From an uncultured Fibrobacter sp. (GTDB taxonomy: Bacteria > Fibrobacterota > Fibrobacteria > Fibrobacterales > Fibrobacteraceae), in NCBI RefSeq assembly GCF_900316465.1, contig NZ_ONDD01000009.1:46047-110046 (forward strand): DNA of 64,000 nucleotides. The letters run 5' to 3'. A program made the position numbers and the translations under genes. Under the pieces are notes generated by a model. It made no database searches. It worked only from the letters and a program-made list of their open reading frames with translations, and was not told where the DNA came from. This document shows positions 52,253 through 60,829 of this stretch, piece after piece (positions within the stretch are counted from its first letter, which is position 1; each line of letters opens with the position of its first letter).

Positions 52253-52280
52253 AGTCGCTCCGGAATGGGGCGACTTTTTT
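52253..52280 (+). terminator. Terminator of dxr
   Basis: AGTCGCTCC pairs with GGGGCGACT around GGAAT (one G-T pair), then five to six Ts. Confidence 0.82.
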
Positions 52281-52329
52281 GATTTATATTGTTTTATGGG
52301 CATTTTGCCTGTTTGGAAAAGGATTGAGT

Positions 52330-53595
52330 ATGAATAAAATTATAGCGGCGACCTGCCTCGCGGTAGCGGTTTCTGCGTTTGCACAAGGTTTTGGCGGCCA
52401 ACAAGGCCAAGGCAAAATGGAGTATTCCGAAAAATTCGCCGATTTGAATTACGCGAACGACGGAAAGACCTTCCATACACTGGACATCTACTTGCCCAAA
52501 GAAACGAAGGATGCTTATCCGGTGGTGATTCACACTTACGGTAGCGCCTGGAGCATGAACAATTCCAAAGGCTCCGCCGATTTAAATACCATTTGCGCGG
52601 CACTCCTGAAAGCAGGCTATGCCGTGGTGACGCCGAACCACCGTTCTGCAAGCGATGCCAAGTACCCGGCGCAGTTGCATGACCTTAAGGCCGTGGTGCG
52701 TTTTATTCGCGGTAATGCGGCGAAATACAAAATCGATACATCGTTTATCGCTATGTCCGGATTTTCGTCGGGCGGACATCTCTCCAGTTTGGTCGCTACA
52801 ACCTGTGGCTTGAAAGAAGGCAAGTCCGGTTCTGTAACGGTGGACTTGGTGGGCTCCCTAGGGGAGTTCACCAAGTTCAGTAGCTGTATCGATGCGGCGT
52901 CGCTTTGGTCTCCTCCGACCGATATTTACACTATGAATCCTATCAATAATTTCATGGGAAGCGGAACCTACGAAGGCGCTTTCATTGGTGCTGAACGCGA
53001 AGGAAACAAGGATAAATGGATGGTTGCCAGTTCGCCGTATTATGCAAGCGAAGACGATCCTCCGATTATCATGTTCCACGGCACGAAGGATCAGGTCGTG
53101 AATCCGGAACAGAGCAAGGAACTGTATGATTCGCTCAAAAAGCATAATGTCGTGACGGAACTGGTTTCGGTAACGGACGGAACCCATGGCGGCAACGAAA
53201 TGTATGTCGACTCGACCTTGAACAAAATGATCAGTTTCTTCGGAGCTGCCCGCGATGCAAAATCGCAGGTAGTCGATCCCATAGATACGACGACGGCGGA
53301 TACCTCCGTGACGGATACTTCGGTTACCGATACTTTGGATAACGACTCCATGCAGACTCGTCTGCCTTCGAACTGGAAACAGCTGGCTCATGTCGGCTTG
53401 GTCGGTAACAAGCTGGTGGCCTTCGGGAATGGGGGCGAATACCATTGCGCTATCGTTTCCATGAACGGCTCCGTTGCCTGGCGGGGCGATTTCCGGGGCT
53501 CCCTGGACCTGTCCTGGCTGCCTTCTGGGACGTATGCCATTGTTGTAACATTCCCGTCTGGAATACAAAAAAGCCTGAAATTCGCGAAAAAATAA
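52330..53595 (+). CDS. Secreted alpha/beta-hydrolase esterase with C-terminal sorting tail
   Basis: A 421-residue secreted esterase of the alpha/beta-hydrolase fold (BD-FAE-like). The ATG at 52330 is preferred to a TTG upstream because it starts a clear signal peptide (MNKIIAATCLAVAVSAFA). The oxyanion region YPVVIHTYGSAW, the nucleophile elbow GFSSGG near residue 146, the Asp in GTKDQVVNP near 260, and the His in DGTHGGNE near 288 form the likely catalytic set. A Thr/Asp-rich linker (DTTTADTSVTDT...) joins a ~80-residue tail (NKLVAFGNGGEY...LKFAKK) of the type IX sorting kind. A role in removing acetyl or feruloyl groups from xylan is likely given the cellulase genes next to it. Confidence 0.78.
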   Translation: MNKIIAATCLAVAVSAFAQGFGGQQGQGKMEYSEKFADLNYANDGKTFHTLDIYLPKETKDAYPVVIHTYGSAWSMNNSKGSADLNTICAALLKAGYAVVTPNHRSASDAKYPAQLHDLKAVVRFIRGNAAKYKIDTSFIAMSGFSSGGHLSSLVATTCGLKEGKSGSVTVDLVGSLGEFTKFSSCIDAASLWSPPTDIYTMNPINNFMGSGTYEGAFIGAEREGNKDKWMVASSPYYASEDDPPIIMFHGTKDQVVNPEQSKELYDSLKKHNVVTELVSVTDGTHGGNEMYVDSTLNKMISFFGAARDAKSQVVDPIDTTTADTSVTDTSVTDTLDNDSMQTRLPSNWKQLAHVGLVGNKLVAFGNGGEYHCAIVSMNGSVAWRGDFRGSLDLSWLPSGTYAIVVTFPSGIQKSLKFAKK

Positions 53596-53624
53596 CACAA
53601 TGGGTACACTTGTGTCCAATTTCT

Positions 53625-53654
53625 AGCGTAAGAGATTTCTCTTACGCTTTTTTT
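53625..53654 (+). terminator. Terminator of the esterase gene
   Basis: AGCGTAAGAG pairs with CTCTTACGCT around ATTT, followed by seven Ts. Confidence 0.85.
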
Positions 53655-53658
53655 GGGG

Positions 53659-53668
53659 TATATTTGTA
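53659..53668 (+). promoter_or_regulatory. -10 element of the first GH9 gene
   Basis: TATATTTGTA; here the ATG is 28 bases on and AAGGAG precedes it, so this message has a normal leader. Confidence 0.5.
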
Positions 53669-53696
53669 GCTACATAAATCATTTAAGGAGTCTGAG

Positions 53697-55529
53697 ATGC
53701 TGAAATTTGGCTTAAAACAGTATGCCGCTGTCGCACTTTCTCTTACAACAGCGACTTTTGCTGCTACGGCATATATCAACCAGATTGGTTACCGTGTGGA
53801 CGATGCCAAGGAATTTGCCTTGGTTGACGGTAATGGCAGTGTGGAAATTGTAGATGCAAGTGGAACGACCGTTTTGACGGCGACTCCGTCTGCTGCATCG
53901 AATTGGGAACCCAGCGGCCAGAATGTCCAGTTGGTCGATTTCTCGGACTTGAACGTTCCGGGCAAATATTCCATCAAGGTGGGTGGCCAGGTGCTTCGCC
54001 AGGATCTCACGATTGCCGCCAACACTTATGAAGATGTTGTCAAGGCTTCTTTGAAGTGGTATTACTACCAGCGTGCTTCTATGGCTCTGGAAGAAACTTA
54101 TGCCGGTCAGTGGAAACGTGCCGCAGGCCATACCAATGCAAGCGTGCAGCTTCATAGCTCTACCGGTGAATCGGGCTCGATCAGTTCGACCAAAGGCTGG
54201 TACGATGCTGGCGACTATGGCCGCTACATTGTGAACTCGGGTATTACCACTTACACGCTCCTTTCGTTGTACGAACATTTCCCGGAATATTTCAAGACGC
54301 TCAAGTGGAACATCCCGGCAGAAGGTACTCTTCCGGACTTGCTCGCCGAAATCAAGTACAATCTGGACTGGATGCTTACCATGCAGGCCTCTGATGGTGG
54401 CGTTTACCACAAGCTGACTTCTCTCGGTTTCCCGGGTGACGTCATGCCGGCAGACGATATCGATCCAATTTATGTAATCGGTAAGGGCTCTGCTGCAACG
54501 TTTGACTTTGCCGCTGTGATGGCCGTGGCCGCTCGTGTGTACCAACCGTTCGATGCCACGTATGCAAGCAAGTGTCTCGAAGCCGCCAAGAAGGCCTACG
54601 CTTGGGGCGCCCAGAACCCGAACAAAAAGTTCAGCAACCCGTCCGATGTGCAGACCGGTGAATATGGTGATGGCTGGCTCGAAGACGAAAAGATGTTTGC
54701 TGGTACGGAACTCTTCGTGTCTACCGGCGATGCAACTTACAAGCCGAGCAAGGCTTCCGCAAACGTTCCGAGCTGGGCTGATGTCGGAGGCCTTGCCACT
54801 TATGGTCAGGCAACGCATGCTACGGAATTTGGCGGTAATGCCCAGGCTGCAAAAGACAGCTTGCTCAAAACGGCCGATGAATTCGTGAAGCGTAGTCAGA
54901 CGGGTTTCGGTGTCGTGATGGCCAAGGATGACTTTGTGTGGGGCTCTAACGCTGTGGCCGGAAACCAGGGCGTTTGGCTGTTGCATGCTTACTACCTGAC
55001 TGGTGAAGTCAAGTACTACCAGGCTGCCGTCAAGGTGCTGGATTACCTGCTCGGTAAGAACCCGCTCGACATGTCTTTCTTGACTGGTTTTGGTACAAAG
55101 TCTGCCAAGAAGCCGCACCATCGTCCGAGCACCTCTGACAAGGTTTCCGCTCCGATTCCGGGTATGATTGTGGGTGGCCCGCAGCCCGGTGGCGAAGATA
55201 TCGGCTCTGAAACTTGGGAATGCAAGGATTATAAAACCGGCTTCCCGGCAACCTCTTATGTTGACAATAACTGCAGCTATGCTTCGAACGAAGTGGCTAT
55301 CAACTGGAATGCTCCGTTTGCATACCTTGCTGGTGCTATCGAAGCGATTAACCACGGTTACGCTCCGAGCTTTGCTGTCGCGGGCGTTGCCCGTACCGAT
55401 GCAATCAAGTCCAAGGTCGCTCGCAAGGCTCACGCCAAGCAGGGTCCGCAGCTCCGCTTTGTTGACCAGAAGCTCTATGTCGAAAACAACGGCAAGCGCT
55501 TCAACCTGAAGGGTCATCAGATCAAGTAA
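53697..55529 (+). CDS. GH9 cellulase (endoglucanase) with basic C-terminal tail
   Basis: A 610-residue secreted GH9 endoglucanase. Signal peptide ends TFAATA; the cellulase Ig-like domain (AYINQIGYR..., about 25-110) is followed by the catalytic domain with DAGDYGR (Asp 170 and 173), PHHRPS (about 472) and NEVAINWNAPF (catalytic Glu about 530). Compared with the 1033-residue protein it lacks the extra domains. The final ~25 residues, LRFVDQKLYVENNGKRFNL..., form a short basic tail shared with the paralogue at 58743. AAGGAG lies 7 bases before the ATG. Terminator and GH51-like gene follow. Confidence 0.93.
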   Translation: MLKFGLKQYAAVALSLTTATFAATAYINQIGYRVDDAKEFALVDGNGSVEIVDASGTTVLTATPSAASNWEPSGQNVQLVDFSDLNVPGKYSIKVGGQVLRQDLTIAANTYEDVVKASLKWYYYQRASMALEETYAGQWKRAAGHTNASVQLHSSTGESGSISSTKGWYDAGDYGRYIVNSGITTYTLLSLYEHFPEYFKTLKWNIPAEGTLPDLLAEIKYNLDWMLTMQASDGGVYHKLTSLGFPGDVMPADDIDPIYVIGKGSAATFDFAAVMAVAARVYQPFDATYASKCLEAAKKAYAWGAQNPNKKFSNPSDVQTGEYGDGWLEDEKMFAGTELFVSTGDATYKPSKASANVPSWADVGGLATYGQATHATEFGGNAQAAKDSLLKTADEFVKRSQTGFGVVMAKDDFVWGSNAVAGNQGVWLLHAYYLTGEVKYYQAAVKVLDYLLGKNPLDMSFLTGFGTKSAKKPHHRPSTSDKVSAPIPGMIVGGPQPGGEDIGSETWECKDYKTGFPATSYVDNNCSYASNEVAINWNAPFAYLAGAIEAINHGYAPSFAVAGVARTDAIKSKVARKAHAKQGPQLRFVDQKLYVENNGKRFNLKGHQIK

Positions 55530-55556
55530 TCTGAATTAGGAATTTCCCTTGCTTTT

Positions 55557-55593
55557 AAAGCCGAACTGATTAAAGTCAGCATCGGCTTTTTTT
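55557..55593 (+). terminator. Terminator between the GH9 and GH51-like genes
   Basis: AAAGCCGA pairs with TCGGCTTT, enclosing a second small stem (CTGA...TCAG); then seven Ts. Confidence 0.8.
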
Positions 55594-55618
55594 ATATATG
55601 TTCTTAGGAGAGGTTTTT

Positions 55619-58570
55619 ATGAAAAATCGTTTAGCTATTGCAGCCTTGGCGGGGCTTTCTCTGGGTTCCGCCGCCTTTGCCGCCCAGAATGTCATCAAGG
55701 TCGATGATTTGCATCCGGGTGTCGTTATCAATAAAGAAAACATGATGTCTGCGGACTTGGCGATTTGGAATCCGCCGAGCCGTTATTACGACATGACCTC
55801 TGCCTTGGTCGATGGCGGTTACACGCTGTTCCGTTTCCCGAATGGCAGCCTTTCGAATGATTACCACTGGAACGGTATCGGTAGCTACGATAGCACAGGC
55901 CTTTGGACCGCTGACGAAACCAAGTGGGCTCGCGGTTTCTTGGGCGAAACGATTTACCGCGGCACCACCAAGGACAACTACGGATTTGTGCGTCGCAGCC
56001 ACTTGGCCGACGGCAATATGGAAACCATGTGGTGGGGCGAAATCCTGGACCCCGATGATCCGCCTTGGGTCGTGATTGAATTCCCTGAAAAGCAGAACTT
56101 GGATTCTTTGCAAATCGATTGGGGCAAACTCCGCCCGAAGTCTTTTGAATTTGCTTATTGGACCGAAGACTATGCCGAATATCCGGGCGTGCATCAGGCG
56201 CTCGAAAACAAACTCAAGTTGCAGTCGGTGGTCAAGGTGACAGGCGCCACGACCAAGTACAAGTTCAAGCAGCTCCGCACCCGCTACGTGGCAATCCGCT
56301 TTAAGGCGAAGGAATTACCGGCCAAGGGTGTGCAGATTCGCGAAATGAAACTCTTCAGTGGCGAAACCGACTTGCTCGGCGGTAACAACTACAAGTTCTA
56401 CGCGATGTCTACCCGTAACGGCGACAAGGCCCGTACCGACTGGACCGACATCAAGTGGGACTTCGAAGAATTCATGAAGTACATCAAGACGCTTCCGAAC
56501 GCGAAGGCCGTTATCTGCGTGAATGCAGGCACGGGTACTGCAAAGGAAGCTGCCGCGTGGGTGCGCTACGCCAACAAGGTTAAGGGTTACAATATCAAGC
56601 AGTGGGAAATCGGCAACGAACTCGATGGCGAATGGGAAGAATCCGGCCCGATTTCGGCAAGGCATTACGCCGCCCGCTTCTTGGAATACGCACGCGCCAT
56701 GAAGGCGGTGGATTCTACCATCATTCTGCACGGACCGCTCTTGAGTACGCATAAGATGATGCAGAAGGGCGCCGGCATTCTTGATGGCAAGTACTGGATG
56801 GAAGAATTCCTGCGCATCGTGGGCGAGGCTGAAAAGAAAGATGGCAAGCGTTACCTCGACGTGGTGGACTTGCACAATTATCCGTACTGGACTCCCAACG
56901 AGCCGAAGCCCGCTGAAATGCTCAAGGCCATGCTCGACGTAGGCCCGAATATGGATACGCTGAATGTGTGGATGAAACGCCACCTCGAAGGCGAACGCCG
57001 CGTGTTCCTCTCGGAATTCAGCACTTGCGTGCAGGGCTTTAGCCTGCTGATGGATTACCCGCAGGCTGCTGCTGTGGCAAGTATTTTCGCTCAGCATGCC
57101 ATGCGCTTTGGTAACCGTTTGCAGGTGCTCCCGTGGGATGCCTTTGGCAACGTGTTCAAGGGACCCGATGACACCTGGGGTACCATCAGTATGACCGCTC
57201 TTGCAAAGGAAGGCTCCTGGAATCATTGGAAGTCTCTGGAGCCGACGGCGGAATACTACGGCCTTTATATGACTTTCAAGGATTTCTTGGAAGACGGCTA
57301 TGCCGTGTTCCCGGTAGAGGCGACTTCGCCGGATGTGGAAGCTTATGCAATCGGCAAGGGCGATTCTACCCGCGTGATGATTGTGAACTTGTCGGACGCC
57401 CCGCAGGTGGTGCAGATTGACCGCGCAAGCGTCGAGGGTAATTCTAAGGAAGTCGGCAAGGGCGATCTGGTGCGCACGCAGGTCGAAATCTTTGGCGAAG
57501 ATCAGTTCAAGTGGGTGGGTACTTCGCAGAATGCTTTCCCGTACCCGAAAATGGGCCCGAGCGGTCGCCGCATTAACCCGAGCAAGAGTAAAGACATTAC
57601 GGTGCCACCGTTTGGTCTCGCTGTTGTGCAAATCAACCCGAAGGTGGTGGGCTTGAGCGAAGCGACTAAGGCCCAGGCTGCAAAGCCTGTGATTCTTGCG
57701 GCAGCGCTTGAAAAGAAAGTGCTCATGGCGGGCGATACGATCGACTTGTTCGTGACGGCAACTCAGCCGAATGGTCAGCTGACAAACGGCTCCGTGAATA
57801 TCGGCAACTGGGGCAAACGCGGACTGTTGATGCAGTCGGTGACTCCCGATGACGGCAAGTGGAATGCTTCTATCGAAAGTTTCCATGTGCAGATTCCGAT
57901 TCCCGAAGACATGTACCCTGCCGCTCGTACGATTCATGTGGTGGTTCAGGGCCTTGGCGGTAAAGTGACGGTGCTTGAAATTCCGTTCCGCGTTCGTGGC
58001 GCTTACCGTACCACGCACGTGATGCAGAACTTTGATAACGGCCTCGATGCAGTCGACTGGTTCCCGGTGGCAAATGGTGACAATGCGACGACTATCGGCG
58101 CGAAGGTCTTTAACGGTGCTCCTCCGCATGGTGGCTTTATCCGTCACGACTTTATGATTGAACAGCCGCCTACGCAGGGCTGGCCGAACTTCGCTGGCGC
58201 CTACTACGTGATTCCCGAAGAAGTTCACAACTCCGTGGGTATTGTGTTTGATTACGCCACGAACCATAGCAATCCCGATGGTTACTTCGAAGTGCAAATC
58301 GCAAGCAATCAGGTCCAGGATTACGATGAATTCATGGTGCGCCTGAAAAATACTCGCGGCTCCTGGATGCGTGACACGCTCATTTGGGAAAATATGAAGC
58401 AGGAAGGTTGGGGCAAGACTATTCCGCAACTCGACCCGAAGCAAATCAAGAACTTCTCTTGGCGCGCCCGCTACAGCGGCACGGGTTACATTAGCCTCGA
58501 CAACATCTACCTGCTCGGCGAAGATGGTGAAGAGGTGCCGATGCCCCGCGGCCTCCGCCGCCTGAGATAA
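55619..58570 (+). CDS. GH51-like endoglucanase with discoidin-type domain (Cel51A/EGF-like)
   Basis: A 983-residue secreted glycoside hydrolase. The ATG at 55619 has AGGAGAGG upstream and starts a signal peptide (MKNRLAIAALAGLSLGSAAFA). N-terminal LFRFPNGSLSNDYHWNG is followed by an F5/8-type discoidin domain inserted near 120-260 (HLADGNMETMWWGE, WVVIEFPE). The barrel shows WEIGNEL near 328-334 (acid/base Glu) and FLSEFST near 463-470 (nucleophile Glu), typical of clan A. The last ~190 residues form a beta-sandwich that may bind cellulose (CBM11/30-like). Family assignment is by pattern; it reminds me of F. succinogenes endoglucanase F (Cel51A), but GH51 against other clan A families was not tested. 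No sorting tail. Between two GH9 genes. Confidence 0.65.
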   Translation: MKNRLAIAALAGLSLGSAAFAAQNVIKVDDLHPGVVINKENMMSADLAIWNPPSRYYDMTSALVDGGYTLFRFPNGSLSNDYHWNGIGSYDSTGLWTADETKWARGFLGETIYRGTTKDNYGFVRRSHLADGNMETMWWGEILDPDDPPWVVIEFPEKQNLDSLQIDWGKLRPKSFEFAYWTEDYAEYPGVHQALENKLKLQSVVKVTGATTKYKFKQLRTRYVAIRFKAKELPAKGVQIREMKLFSGETDLLGGNNYKFYAMSTRNGDKARTDWTDIKWDFEEFMKYIKTLPNAKAVICVNAGTGTAKEAAAWVRYANKVKGYNIKQWEIGNELDGEWEESGPISARHYAARFLEYARAMKAVDSTIILHGPLLSTHKMMQKGAGILDGKYWMEEFLRIVGEAEKKDGKRYLDVVDLHNYPYWTPNEPKPAEMLKAMLDVGPNMDTLNVWMKRHLEGERRVFLSEFSTCVQGFSLLMDYPQAAAVASIFAQHAMRFGNRLQVLPWDAFGNVFKGPDDTWGTISMTALAKEGSWNHWKSLEPTAEYYGLYMTFKDFLEDGYAVFPVEATSPDVEAYAIGKGDSTRVMIVNLSDAPQVVQIDRASVEGNSKEVGKGDLVRTQVEIFGEDQFKWVGTSQNAFPYPKMGPSGRRINPSKSKDITVPPFGLAVVQINPKVVGLSEATKAQAAKPVILAAALEKKVLMAGDTIDLFVTATQPNGQLTNGSVNIGNWGKRGLLMQSVTPDDGKWNASIESFHVQIPIPEDMYPAARTIHVVVQGLGGKVTVLEIPFRVRGAYRTTHVMQNFDNGLDAVDWFPVANGDNATTIGAKVFNGAPPHGGFIRHDFMIEQPPTQGWPNFAGAYYVIPEEVHNSVGIVFDYATNHSNPDGYFEVQIASNQVQDYDEFMVRLKNTRGSWMRDTLIWENMKQEGWGKTIPQLDPKQIKNFSWRARYSGTGYISLDNIYLLGEDGEEVPMPRGLRRLR

Positions 58571-58587
58571 CGCCTGCATTCCGGCGT

Positions 58588-58684
58588 CATGCCGACGAAG
58601 GTCGGCATCGGCATTCCTGCCTGATACATTCGACACACTTCTGTCTATAAACGGCTTTTTGTTGGACCGTTTATAGGCTTTTTT
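58588..58684 (+). terminator. Two hairpins after the GH51-like gene
   Basis: ATGCCGAC/GTCGGCAT around GAAG (58588-58607) resembles the hairpin at 50503. Then CTATAAACGG (58645-58654) pairs with CCGTTTATAG (58667-58676), followed by GC and six Ts (58679-58684), a clear terminator. Confidence 0.7.
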
Positions 58685-58742
58685 CTTTATATTACTCTCG
58701 CACGCGCGTTGGTGACGCGTTTTCTCGAAAGAGAGGGATGTT

Positions 58743-60749
58743 GTGAAATACAAATTTTTTGCTTTAGTCGCAGTTTCTGCGTCTGTTTTGGCGTCTTCGG
58801 CCTTTGCCGCTAACGCTTACATTAACCAGGTGGGTTTCCGCCCTTCCGATCCCAAGGAATTTTCGCTTGTCGGAGCCTCTGGCAATGTTGAAATCCAGGA
58901 TGCCTCTGGCAAGACTGTGCTTACGGTAACGCCTGGCGCCGCCTCGTTCTGGGATGCAAGCGGCCAGAATGTACAGCTGGTCGATATTTCCAAATTGACC
59001 GCCGAGGGCAAGTACAGCATTAAGGTGGGCGGCCAGACACTTCGCCAAGATCTGGTGGTCAAGAACAATACCTTTGCCGACGTTTACAAGGCTGCTATCA
59101 AGTGGTTCTATTACCAGCGCGCCTCTATGGCTCTCGAAAGTGCATACGCGGGCAAGTGGGCTCGTGCTGCAGGCCATACGAATGCGACTGTCGAACTTCA
59201 TAATTCTACGGGCGCTTCGGGCTCTATCAATTCGAGCAAGGGCTGGTACGATGCCGGCGACTACGGACGCTATATCGTGAATTCGGGCATTACCACCTAC
59301 ACGCTCCTTTCGCTTTACGAACATTTCCCGGAATTTTTCAAGACGGCCAAGTGGAATATTCCTGCCGATGGAACTTTGCCGGATTTGCTCGCCGAAATCA
59401 AGTACAATTTGGACTGGATGCTTACTATGCAGGCCAATGACGGTAGCGTTTATCACAAGCTTACCTCTCTTGCTTTCCCGGGCGATGTGATGCCTGCGCA
59501 AGACAATGCAAAACTTTATGTTATCGGTAAGAGTGCCGAAGCCGCCCTTGACTTTGCCGGTGTGATGGCAGTTGCTGCGCGCGTGTACAAGCCGTTTGAT
59601 TCCAATTACGCCGCCAAGTGCCTTGATGCAGCCAAGAAGGCTTATAGCTGGGGCTCTTCGAATATGAGCTACCACTTTACCGCAAATCCCTCCGATGTGG
59701 CGACGGGTGCGTACGAAGGCGACAATGCGGCCGACGAAAAACTTTTTGCCGGCACGGAACTTGCCATTACCACGGGCGATAATTCTTACAAGCAGAATGG
59801 TTCTTCGGAATATGTGTCGTACTGGGGCGACCTTTCGGGCGTTGCCACTTATGGCAAGGCGACGCATGCATCTGTGTTTGGCGATGCAAACGAAGCCAAA
59901 CAGAAAATCTTGGGCACTGCAGATGGTTTCGTGAACCGTACCAAGTCGGGCTTTGGCGTGGTGATGGCGAAAGATGACTTTGTGTGGGGCTCCAACGCCG
60001 TGGCCTCCAATCAGGGCGTATGGCTTTTGCATGCCTATTACCTCACCGGCGACGAAAAGTATTACGCCGCAGCGCTCAAGGTGCTTGATTACTTGCTCGG
60101 CAAGAATCCGCTTGACATGTCATTTGTTACAGGTTACGGCACGAAGTCTCCCAAGATGCCGCACCACCGCCCGAGTACTTCGGACAACGTAGAAGATCCG
60201 ATTCCGGGTATGCTTGTGGGTGGCCCGCAGCCCGGTGGCGAAGACGTTGGCTCTGCTGCCGAATGGAAGTGTGCCGATTACAGAACTGGCAATGCGGCGA
60301 CCGCTTATACCGACCAACGTTGCAGCTACGCAACGAACGAAGTCGCTATCAACTGGAATGCACCTCTTGCTTACCTTGCTGGCGCTCTTGAAGCTCTGAA
60401 CGCCGGTTATGCTCCCTCGTTTGCCGCCAATGGTGTTGCAAGAAAGTCTACTGTATCTTCATCGAGTTCCTCGGCAGTTTCGTCTAGTTCTCAGGTGGTT
60501 TCCAGCTCCTCTGTCGCTCCGGCATCTAGCTCGTCTGAACAAAAATCCAGCTCTTCGCAGTCGCTCGCTTCGAGTTCTTCGCAGTGGAATCCGTGGATTT
60601 CGAGCAGCTCCATGACTACGGCAATTCACGAAACTTTGCCCGCCGGCATGCAAAACAAGGCTGCTCCGCGCCTTCGCCAAAATGGTCATAAGCTCTATGT
60701 CGAAAAGAACGGCAAGCGCTTTGATCTTCTCGGCAACAGCATCCGTTAA
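58743..60749 (+). CDS. GH9 cellulase with serine-rich linker
   Basis: A 668-residue secreted GH9 endoglucanase, a clear paralogue of the gene at 53697. GTG start; the only in-phase ATG upstream meets a stop at once, and GAGAGG precedes it. Signal peptide ends SSAFAAN. Ig-like domain (AYINQVGFR), DAGDYGR (about 169-172), PHHRPS (about 473) and NEVAINWNAPL (about 532) are all present. A linker of serine runs follows (about 568-622), then the basic tail LRQNGHKLYVEKNGKRFDLL..., almost the same as in the paralogue. The linker is the main difference from it. Single-gene unit ended by a terminator. Confidence 0.93.
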   Translation: MKYKFFALVAVSASVLASSAFAANAYINQVGFRPSDPKEFSLVGASGNVEIQDASGKTVLTVTPGAASFWDASGQNVQLVDISKLTAEGKYSIKVGGQTLRQDLVVKNNTFADVYKAAIKWFYYQRASMALESAYAGKWARAAGHTNATVELHNSTGASGSINSSKGWYDAGDYGRYIVNSGITTYTLLSLYEHFPEFFKTAKWNIPADGTLPDLLAEIKYNLDWMLTMQANDGSVYHKLTSLAFPGDVMPAQDNAKLYVIGKSAEAALDFAGVMAVAARVYKPFDSNYAAKCLDAAKKAYSWGSSNMSYHFTANPSDVATGAYEGDNAADEKLFAGTELAITTGDNSYKQNGSSEYVSYWGDLSGVATYGKATHASVFGDANEAKQKILGTADGFVNRTKSGFGVVMAKDDFVWGSNAVASNQGVWLLHAYYLTGDEKYYAAALKVLDYLLGKNPLDMSFVTGYGTKSPKMPHHRPSTSDNVEDPIPGMLVGGPQPGGEDVGSAAEWKCADYRTGNAATAYTDQRCSYATNEVAINWNAPLAYLAGALEALNAGYAPSFAANGVARKSTVSSSSSSAVSSSSQVVSSSSVAPASSSSEQKSSSSQSLASSSSQWNPWISSSSMTTAIHETLPAGMQNKAAPRLRQNGHKLYVEKNGKRFDLLGNSIR

Positions 60750-60777
60750 TCGGCGATTTTACAACACTCGTACTCCT

Positions 60778-60816
60778 AAATGCCGCACTAGCGAAAGTTG
60801 GTGGCGGCATTTTTCT
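60778..60816 (+). terminator. Terminator after the second short GH9 gene
   Basis: AAATGCCGC pairs with GCGGCATTT across a 17-base loop, then Ts. The -10 box TATATTGG of rseP starts right after it. Confidence 0.65.
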
Positions 60817-60829
60817 ATATTGGAACGCG

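Noticed and set aside
56315..58753. 812-residue minus-strand frame across the GH51-like gene
   Set aside because: The plus-strand frame has a signal peptide and catalytic motifs; the minus frame has no domain.
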